Assembly (NCBI GenBank): GCA_964578835.1 | Contig: CAZOEL010000056.1 | Span: 1 to 47,373 of the forward strand | Direction of reading: 5' to 3' | DNA length: 47,373 nt | From: CAZOEL01 sp964578835 | Lineage (GTDB): Bacteria; Desulfobacterota; Syntrophobacteria; Syntrophobacterales; Syntrophobacteraceae | Part shown: in pieces, positions 24,740 to 34,100 of the stretch | Numbering within the stretch: position 1 is the stretch's first letter | Layout: each line of letters opens with the position of its first letter | Made by a program: the position numbers and the translations under genes | Notes under the pieces: generated by a model | Databases searched by the model: none | What the model was told of the DNA's origin: nothing | Seen by the model: only the letters and a program-made list of their open reading frames with translations

Positions 24740-27700
24740 ATGCCGGGTTTATTGGGATCGCTGGAGTCCCTGTTTAGCTCATCGGGAATCGAATCACTCG
24801 TTAGCGGCGCCGGTTCGAATCTCGGAAATATTACTTCGATGGTAACCGTCCTTATTGACGGACCGGCAGAGCTTACGAGTCTCACCGGCGCGGCGGATGC
24901 GCTTCCCGCGCCGCCTTCTCTCGGGGGCATCGGCGTCCTGACCGAGGGGCTTTCATCATTTTCCCTCCCTTCGGACCTTTCTTCCCCGCTTTCGCCGATA
25001 CTGGGGCCCATAGAAAACCTTACCGAGACAGTAGCGGGCTTAGCGCTGGGCGGACCCGGGGCAATCCTCGATCTCATTCGTCAGATCATTAAGCTCACTA
25101 CCGGCCGGACCTTCGGCGGCCCCCTGGGAATGCCATCGGAAATGATGAGCCGGGCAGGAATGCCCGATCTCGACGCAATCCGCGCCGGGTTGAGCGAAGC
25201 CCGAATATCCATAGAGGCCTTGGGCCCTCGCATTGACGCGGAGAAAATTTTCGAGCTGCTTCTTCGTGGCTCCGGCTCCTTCAAACGAACGATGCTCTTT
25301 ATACCGGATCTTCCGATACTGGGCGACCTCATGGAAGAGCTCGGCAGCCTTGCCGCCTGGAAGGATATGAGTGGTCCGGAGCTCACAGCGGATCTCACGA
25401 CGACTCTTATGCTGAGCCGGGATGTGATCAATCTGCCGCAAAGCAGGGTGGTTGCTCCGATTGTGAATGCGACGGCCGCACTGCGTGAGGGGACGGCCTG
25501 GCTCTCATCGCGAGGAGCCTCCATCCAGCAGGCAATTGCGGCGTCGCGCCGGAAGGTGATGGAAGGCAACGGCAAGGCCGCCCACGCGGATCTGGTCCTG
25601 CTCGAGCAAGCCGGTCAATGGCTGCGGAAATGCGCGGAGTCGCTTACCGGCGAGTCGCCGCTCCTAGAGCATCAGGATATTCCGGAGAACCTTACCCGAA
25701 CGCTGTTGAGCTCCATCAGGACCTTCGAAAGCGGATTTTCGACTGCTCCTTTGGCGGAGTTTATCAGGGAAAAAATCGCCCTTATCCCGGCCGCTCCCGA
25801 TGATCCGTTCAGTGAGGTCATTCAGGCGATAGAAGATTTTGATCTCTCCGCGATTACCTCGGGACTGCAATCGGTTACCGATGCGGTAACCAGCGCTGTC
25901 AACGAGGTCAACGCCGCTCGAGAGGCGGTTAAGAATGCTTTTGACGATTTGCTCTCGCCCGCGGCCGATGGGCTTGATGCACTTCTTGCATCGGCCCGCA
26001 TCGCTGACATCCAAGTGGCGCTTCAGGGGCTTCCCGAGCAAGTTTCAACCTTTGTAACCAACGAGATCCAGCCGAATATAGAGCCGGTGCGCAACGCTGT
26101 AGAAAATGCCGTCAATGCTGTTTCGGGCGCCGCCGATTCGTTCGATCCCGCGGCCTTGGTCGCTCCGATTCGCGATGCGATTCACAGTGTCGCTCAGGTG
26201 ATCAATACGGATGAAGTCCACAGCATGATTGCACAGCTTGATGAGGCGCTGCGGACCGCTATCCAGGCGCTCGAATCCATTGATCTCTCGGGCGCGGCGG
26301 GCCTTTGCGTCGAAGCCATCGGCGGCATAGAGAGCAAAATCCACGGAATCGACCCCAACTCCATTCCCGACGCTGCAAAACCGGTCATCCGGCAAGCCGT
26401 GACAGTTGTAATCGACGTTGATTTCTCCGGTGACGTCGCCGCCCCGATCGTTGAAAAAGGAGTCGATGCTCTTGAAGAAGGCGCAGGGACTGTTCTGAAT
26501 TTGCTCGAAGAAGGCGTGAACGATCTGCGCGATCGATTGAACGCGTTCAAGCCGTCCCAGCTCATCGGGGATGTCCTCGATAAGCCGTTCAATGATTTGA
26601 TCGATGCGCTCCAGAAGTTCAAGCCATCCGACCTTCTTGGCCGTCTGCAGGAGGCTCTCAACCAGGTGGCTGAGCGAATGCAGGTGCTTGATGTGGGCGC
26701 CGTCGTAGATCCGCTGATCGATGCGCATGGGAAGATCAAAGACTTGCTTGAAGATATGCGACCGTCCAAACTGCTCAAACCGGTCAATGACGCCATCGAA
26801 GACGCCATTGACAAGCTTTATGAAGTGACGGGCGTTGACGCCGTGCTCGAAGGCCTAGACGAGATCCTCGAATTCATCCAATCGTTCACGGGGCTTTTGC
26901 GAGACGTCCGTGATTTGTGCGCTACAAGCGCTGCGCTGTTTGAGAACCCGGGCGACAGCACGGCGTCGGTCAATGCCCTCATCGACGAAGTGCTGGTGAA
27001 GTTCGGTTCGGCCGAATGGACCCGGATCGCAGCGAGTTTGGATGAATGTCGCCTGGCTGTACAGAAAAATACTCGCGACCAGGTGCTCCTGCCCGTTGCC
27101 GATTCTTTGGAAGAGGCGGCGCGGCTGGCCCCAGAGTTTCTCGGTTCTCCAATCGTTTCATCGGTAACGTCTGCCGCGCGCGACTTTCCTCTGGACCTCC
27201 TGCGGGCGTTCCCGAAGGCGCCTATGAGAACCCGGCTGATTTCGGCCATCGAAACGATCCTGGCTGCTGCGAGTCAGCTCGAAGCCGCAAAAGAGCCATG
27301 GCGGCGCCTCGCCCCGGAAATTTCAGCGCACGTTCTCACCCTCCAGGAGGAACTGCTAGACTACTACAATTTGCTTCAGTCCGACCAGGGCGGTCCTTTT
27401 GGCGAGCTCCTGAATCCGCCCGCCAATGCCGATGCGCTCGCAGGCTCGGTGCGAGCGGCTCTCGAGGACGGCGTCAAGCAGCCCGTCGAAGCGCTTCTCG
27501 CGGCTTTCAGCGCTGTTGCGCCCTATCTCAGGATTCTGGGCGATGGTCTGGGCCGGCAGATTGGAGCAATTGAAGCCAAAATGGAGTCCATCACGGGGTC
27601 CGCGGGCCTTGGCGGGAACGTACACGCCATCGAAGATGCGGCCAACCTACTGCGGACCATCGATCTTTCGCTCATTACCGATAGTCTCGACGCCCTGTTC

Positions 27701-28132
27701 GGCAGGTTCGAGACCGCCATTGACGCTCTGGACCCAACCCCGCTCAAGCAAGCCCTCGAGGCCGCCAGGGATGCCGTCGCCGGCTTGTTGAACGTTACCA
27801 CGCTCATCAGCCGGCAGTCCATTGATGCCCTCAATGAGACCTATGCGGACGCTGTTGAAAAGATCGCCGCCCTCACCCCCGGTAAGATAATCGCGGAAAC
27901 CCTCGATCCGGAATACGATAAGCTGCTTGCCGACATTTTGCCTGTTCTGGATTTGCCCATAAGACTGCGTGAGCTTGTAGAGACTGCCGGTCGGAATTTG
28001 AGCCAGGAGCTCGAGAGTGAGCTCAGCCGGGTGGAAGCATCGTTCAATGCGATGCTCCGGGCCATCCCTCAGGTTTTGGGGGAGGGCGGAGCAGCCGCGG
28101 TAAGCGCCTCAGCGAGTGTATCGGTCAATTAA
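24740..28132 (+). CDS. Large helical protein, tape-measure candidate
   Basis: A 1130-residue protein. After a Gly/Ser/Leu-rich hydrophobic N-terminus (about 1-120; GLALGGPGAILDLIRQIIKL) it is almost entirely amphipathic helix. Degenerate repeats are visible: FDPAALVAPIRDAI, FKPSQLIGDVLDKPF (603), FKPSDLLGRLQEAL (627), MRPSKLLKPVNDAI (673), LDPTPLKQALEAA. This xxP-x-x-L-x-x-x-L-x-x-x-x periodicity resembles apolipoprotein-like helices. Length, helicity and lack of enzyme motifs fit a tape measure inside the tube: about 1000 helical residues would span roughly 150 nm. Its position after fibre genes is unusual for phage tape measures, so a filling or scaffold role is also possible. Starts at 24740 with AGAGGT upstream. 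Confidence 0.6.
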   Translation: MPGLLGSLESLFSSSGIESLVSGAGSNLGNITSMVTVLIDGPAELTSLTGAADALPAPPSLGGIGVLTEGLSSFSLPSDLSSPLSPILGPIENLTETVAGLALGGPGAILDLIRQIIKLTTGRTFGGPLGMPSEMMSRAGMPDLDAIRAGLSEARISIEALGPRIDAEKIFELLLRGSGSFKRTMLFIPDLPILGDLMEELGSLAAWKDMSGPELTADLTTTLMLSRDVINLPQSRVVAPIVNATAALREGTAWLSSRGASIQQAIAASRRKVMEGNGKAAHADLVLLEQAGQWLRKCAESLTGESPLLEHQDIPENLTRTLLSSIRTFESGFSTAPLAEFIREKIALIPAAPDDPFSEVIQAIEDFDLSAITSGLQSVTDAVTSAVNEVNAAREAVKNAFDDLLSPAADGLDALLASARIADIQVALQGLPEQVSTFVTNEIQPNIEPVRNAVENAVNAVSGAADSFDPAALVAPIRDAIHSVAQVINTDEVHSMIAQLDEALRTAIQALESIDLSGAAGLCVEAIGGIESKIHGIDPNSIPDAAKPVIRQAVTVVIDVDFSGDVAAPIVEKGVDALEEGAGTVLNLLEEGVNDLRDRLNAFKPSQLIGDVLDKPFNDLIDALQKFKPSDLLGRLQEALNQVAERMQVLDVGAVVDPLIDAHGKIKDLLEDMRPSKLLKPVNDAIEDAIDKLYEVTGVDAVLEGLDEILEFIQSFTGLLRDVRDLCATSAALFENPGDSTASVNALIDEVLVKFGSAEWTRIAASLDECRLAVQKNTRDQVLLPVADSLEEAARLAPEFLGSPIVSSVTSAARDFPLDLLRAFPKAPMRTRLISAIETILAAASQLEAAKEPWRRLAPEISAHVLTLQEELLDYYNLLQSDQGGPFGELLNPPANADALAGSVRAALEDGVKQPVEALLAAFSAVAPYLRILGDGLGRQIGAIEAKMESITGSAGLGGNVHAIEDAANLLRTIDLSLITDSLDALFGRFETAIDALDPTPLKQALEAARDAVAGLLNVTTLISRQSIDALNETYADAVEKIAALTPGKIIAETLDPEYDKLLADILPVLDLPIRLRELVETAGRNLSQELESELSRVEASFNAMLRAIPQVLGEGGAAAVSASASVSVN

Positions 28133-28182
28133 ATTGAGAAGGTAGAATCGGTAATCGCCATGCCGATTGAATGAGAGAGCAC

Positions 28183-31100
28183 ATGGTCATTGGACACGCC
28201 CTGTTGCACCGGAAAAAATTGGAGACAGCGCTTAACGCCCCGGCGCAAAAGCGCTTCATGGATGAGTCAACGGATATCGTGCTGGGGGCCGTGGGGTCGG
28301 GAGACGCCATCGAAGCGGGCGTTACCGCCTATATGGAGGAGAAGCGCGCTCAGCTCGATAATCTTGGTAGCCTGTTCGACGGGTTTAAGGGCGTCGACGG
28401 ACCGTTCGCGGGGCTGTTCTCTCTTTTGGAAGGGGTGGAAAGCACAGGCGCCTCAGCGGCTTTCAACGCCGTGGGCGCGACGCTGCGCATAAGCGGCCCC
28501 AGGGAGCTTCGCGATAAGGCCAACCAGTTCTTTGAGTCTTTTTTCGATCGTCTGCCGAATCTCACCCATGACACTCTTCGAACTTTTATCCGGGAGGAAT
28601 TCGACTCCCTCACCCGTATCTTTGAACAGCCTTATCGACAGGGAGCGCGAACAACACAGGCCCATAAGGGGTTCAGGACGGCGGCCACGCTGCGGAATGT
28701 GTGGGGACCGGCTCTTGAAAAAATTGCTCCCGATACGGGTGTCCCGGATTTCAAGGCATTTCTTCGCGAGACGATAGGCGATGTTCTCAACCGCCTTACC
28801 GATGCTGATCTCACAGCCTTGCTCGGGCAGGTGCGGGCGGCAGTCGACCTGATCACGCCGCTGGCTAAAGCCTCGGCGTCGCTCAGCGGCGGCGTGTCGT
28901 TCAGCTTCAGTGGCTTGTCCGGAATGTCGTCAAGTGCGTATTCCTATCTTGATGACGCGAAGGCCGTGCCTGAAACAGACAAAAAGTCTGCGACATGGAT
29001 CGCAGACCTGATTACCAATGTCCTTTCGCTTTTTATGGTCATCTGGGAAGCGGTGCGCACCCGCAATTACTCGGATCGTCCGGCTGACGGATTCTTTAGC
29101 GTTTGGCTTATCCTCCACCAGTGCGCCCGTTGCATTATGCGCAGCTTCCTGCCCGACAAAATCAACAAAGACTCTTTCGACGAGGATGGAAACGACCCGA
29201 ATCCGACCGGGAAGAAGCTTCTGAACTGGATCTTTACCGACGAGGGAGACCTGTTTGTCAACCTATCCCTGCGCTTTCTGGGATCCATTCACGAAATGAC
29301 TCAGGGAGCGCCGTCCAACTGGGCGCTCTCGTTTGCCATGCGCATGCTCAAATACTATAGCAATACCGTCAACCTGCGCGCGCACTATTGGTGGATACGA
29401 TCGTATAAATTCTTCAAGGATTGGAAAGACAACGGTTTTGATACCTCCGAAGACCGAGTGCCGGTTCCCTTTGGCCGAGCCGCATGGATGATGTGGTATC
29501 CCATGTGGTTTTTCTCCATGATCATGGGCTTGATCCCCGCCTGGGAGGATTTTTCGCTGGAAAAGGGTATGGAAACAGAAAGGACCATTGGACCGCTTAT
29601 CACTGCGATCGTCGTGTCCTTTGCCCTCGGTTATGTATTTTTCGGCGTATTCAGCGGAGATTGGCCACACAACATTCCCCTCAAGGCGGACTGGGTTACC
29701 CAGGTAGTTCTGGGCCTTCTATGGTTATTCGCCATGCTTGGAGGGTCGTTCATCGTGACGGACCTCGAGTCCAAGATGCAAACGCTCGCCGAAGTTGTGT
29801 TCGGACTCATTGCGGGCCTGCTCGGAATCGCACTCCTCATCATGATGTTTTCGCTAATTTTCTGGAACCAGACAGCCCAGGATTTCGGCATTCACTTGTT
29901 TCTGCTTCTTGGCGGTCTTTTTGCCGGCATAATCCTTCCATTTTTCCTTTGGTGGTTTTACATCGATGACGGCCGTGACAAACTGGAAGTGTTCAAAGGC
30001 CTGGATGCGTCGCAATCGCCCTATAAACTTCCTTATCCAAGCGGGGAAAACTGGCTGTGCGGCCAGGGGACGCATGGCATTTTCAGTCACATCTTTTCAT
30101 CGCCGACTGACACGGACGACAGTCACTACGCCTATGATTTCAATGAGGGAGAAGATTCTGCGGCCTTTGCCGCACGGGAATGCATCGTTTTGAGCACCAC
30201 GGACTCCAACCCCAATGAAAAAGGAGTTCAAAACGATATAGAAGTTTTCAATCCTGTCTGGGTAGAGGGACAGGACCCCGGCGCGAATGATGAGCGGGTG
30301 CTCACGCATTCGAAGTATATCCATCTTTCCCAGGGCCGGTCATGGGTTGATGTGGGTCACAGACTTTCCCGGGGATATCATCTGCTTGACATCGACAGCA
30401 CCGGCCGTAGCGCCCAGCATCATCTTCACTTCCACTCTGTGGACCTGCAGCGCGGCATTTCAAAAACCATCCCGGTGGTATTCCATGATTCCTCAACCCG
30501 GCAGGTGCGCGCTTTTTTCATCTTCTCCCCGGTGAAAGGCAATGGGGACATAGATGGAAAGCCGGTATCTTTCGGCTATTATGTATCGGAAAACGATGAG
30601 GCTCCGGTCCGGGTCAACCCTGTAATAATCCGGTTCCCGGACCCGGCCTCAGCCACGACTCCGCCTGCTTTGCTTCATAGCCTGGTTCTGGATATCCGGC
30701 GGCTTGGCGTCGCCATTCCCGAGTCCGTAACCCTCTTTACAACGCCCGATCCGGCCGATAACCATTTCCATTCCATTACGCTGACAGCAGCGCAGATCGA
30801 CAAAATAATGCGGTTGCAGGATATCGGCGATATAGCTCTTGACCCAGCCAAGGGACACACCCACAATCTGGTTTCTCATGGGCGCAGGGGGAGCCTCTCC
30901 TCAATATTTGACGATATCAGCGTTGTCTCGCCTTTCCGCGGTCATCTTCTGGCCGAAAGGCCGGAGCCCTACACCTGTGTCGGTGGGCAGCTGGTTGTCC
31001 GGGTCAACGACCGCGCTACGGAATACTATTTCTTCGGCAGCCACCGGCCTCGATTGATCGGTGAAATAGGTCTGGACGGCGGGTTTACCGACACGGACAA

Positions 31101-34100
31101 GATCGATATTGCCGACAGTGGAGCATCGACTGTGGTGTCCCCTCAACCCACACCAAACCGGGCGGATGTGACAGAGTATTGCGCCCGTCTCAACGCTGCT
31201 ATGAGAACAAGCGCGCCGGGTGGAATCGATACCATTGCGAGGGCCATACCGGTCCTCGTGATCGAGACGCGCCGCTACGGCTCCGGCGCCTCTCTTTCGG
31301 CCTCCGGAAGCGCATTCTCGTCTCTTGCGGCGCCTGGACGGCCTTCCGCCGTGACCGGAAGCGGCGTATTCGGCAACCTCAATCAGGTCGACTGCAACGA
31401 CCTTGAAACCCATGTCCGGTCGATCCTGACCGGCGGTTGGAGCCCGCCGCCGGCCGGTCTTTCGGTTTCTTCCGCTCTGGATCAGGTTTCTATCGATGCA
31501 GGGGGGGCATCGGTGGTTTTCTCCGGGGGCGGCGGCAGGTCAAACGAGGTTCTGTCCGGGCTATACGATGCGGCTGCGATGAAATTGCGCGCTACGGGCC
31601 CCCTTCCCCTTGGGAGCGGAGATCGGATCGGCGTCAATGGCTGGAGCCTGCCGGTGGCGGCTTTGCCGGCGCGCGCCGTCATCGACACGACTCACGCGGC
31701 ATTCGCAGCTGATGCGCTGGTTCCGGAACGGCCACTGTCCATTACTGTCAACATGTTGCAGCGCGATATTGTTCTGGCCTCTGGAGGCGCCGCCCCGGCG
31801 AAGTTGGTCAGACGGATTTGCAACGACATCGAAGGCGTCAGGGCATGGGCTTCCGGCGCCAGCGTCGTCGTCGAAACGATTGCCGCAGGAGATAATGCTT
31901 CGCTTAGCATCAGCAAGCAGGACAAGAACGCCGCGGCAACGTTCAACGCCTCAGGGTCCGGGGCCGGTTTTGAGCTGAGCGATACCGGGGGCGCGTCGCT
32001 CGGAATTGTCAATCTGAGCTGCGCGATGCGAGCCCACGAATTCACCGGAGTGGTTCTCGACGCCATCGCTCGTGGAGGCGTCGGCGCGCCTGCGGCGGCA
32101 GGTTTGAAGGTTGATCTTTCGGGCAATAAGCTGAGCATATCCGTCGATGCAGGCCACACGCTCGCGGTGCGCCGCTCCCATTTCACCGGCGGCGGCGATC
32201 CGCTTCAACTGGCGACATCGTCCGACGGCCTCAAAATCGAATCCGCACTCCTCGGAGCGACAGTGGACCTCCCCGGGCCGGGATTTGTCGATATAGCGGT
32301 GGATGCCGCCGTAATACGCATCCCCTTCGACGGCTCGCCCGCACGGCTGGAGCTTGGGCCGCTCGATGGCAGATTTGTCGCATCGGGAGACACGCTGAAT
32401 CTGACTGTCAATGGAACGGCTCTGCCGCCGATTTCCGTCGGGTCCGCCGCTTCGCATCGCGAGCTTGCCGACCTCATCGCCGCCGCCAGCACTGACATTA
32501 CCGTCCGAATCGCCTACACTGTCGCCATAGAAAGAGCGTTATACGGCAACAGCACTCTTCTCGAGCTCCGCGACTCATCGGGGCTAGCTCTGTCCGGCTT
32601 CCTGAAGGATAGAGCGCTCTATTCCTCAAAAGCCGCCGGACGATTGGATGACCATGTCGGATTCGCCTCGGACAAGCTGGGCAATCCCGATCGAGACAAT
32701 GGGAAGCTGCTGCGGGTCGTCACTTCAACCATTACCGATGTTTCCGGAAAGAAGAAATGGACTCTGGAAGCGCCGTCCGGCTTCGATATGAAGGTTGATG
32801 TTTCGCCAACGGCTGATCCACTCGGTTTTGCCAATCCCGGCGGAGACTTGCGCCGCATGGTCTCGGCGGAGCTCAACTTGCCGCTTTCGGTTGATTTCAA
32901 AGCCATCAACTATGTTTTTAGCATCTTCCATGAAGGCCGGGCTACGGTGGCGGCAACGGGACGCATGCAGCTTTCTTCGGGCCCGGCTATCGCCAGGGCT
33001 ACCGCGGACAGAACGGCGCTCTTTATTCCCGACCCGTCCGTGCTTTCCATCACTGTCATTGAGCCCACGTCACCCAACGATGAGCGCGAGCGGACATTCA
33101 GCATCGATCTCAAAAATTCGAGAACCATAGACGATGTCGCACAGCGCATAACCTCCGAGGCGCCGCTTGTGAACGCCTGGGTAGTACAAAAGGGGACTGA
33201 TCGACTGCTCCATCTGGAAACCGTTGGAACTGGCGCCGGCTGGAAATTGCGTTTCGGTCCGACCAAGCTCCTCTATGCCCTTGGGTTTGAACAACGGCAT
33301 TTCGACTGGTCCGCCGACCGGATGGAAGTTGCGGGCGGAGGGACGGTGCGTAACGGCGCCGGAGTCACTCAAGCCGAAATTACTGCTCTCATCAATGACA
33401 TGATCGCCACCGTCACCGGTATATCCGATAACCCCGACGCCACGGTCGATCCAACAACGCTCTTTGCACGGCTTGACGGCAATGACATCGTCTGCAGTTC
33501 TCTCGCCGGTTCTGTCAGCATCGAGACTCGGCCGCCGGAGATGCTTTCGAAGCTCAACGCCAGCGCTACAGACGGCGATCTGCGGCTGACCGGACTCGTT
33601 TTTGCGCTGGACACGGGCGACATTCTGGTCCGAGCCGGAACAAAGCTGTTGGGCGTAGTGCATTGTGATGCCGAACGAGCCGGCATTCGCGCATCCCTTC
33701 CCTTGCCGACAGAAGCCGCGGCGGTCGCTAACATGACGAACCTGCTCAAGGCGCCCCATTCCATAGTTTTTTCATCTGGAAGCGCGACGGTGAATCTGAG
33801 TCTGCCTGACGCCATCACCACTTTGGATGATGCGATCGAATTCTATGCAGCCAATGCGCCGGCCTGCAGCTTCACAAAAGATGCCTCCGGTCATCTGGTC
33901 ATCTCCAGCCGTGTGCGCGGATCGTCGAGCAGCGTTGGGATCAGTTTCGCTTCCTGGACCGATTTGACGTCTTACCCCGCCGATACGATCCTGGGATTTA
34001 CTCATGCCGATGTGGGAGGCGGGACGAGCGCGGCGAGCTGGAAAGTAGAAGCCGCCGGAAGGGGATTGTTCGGGTCGATCGAATCGGTAAATGCAAATGA

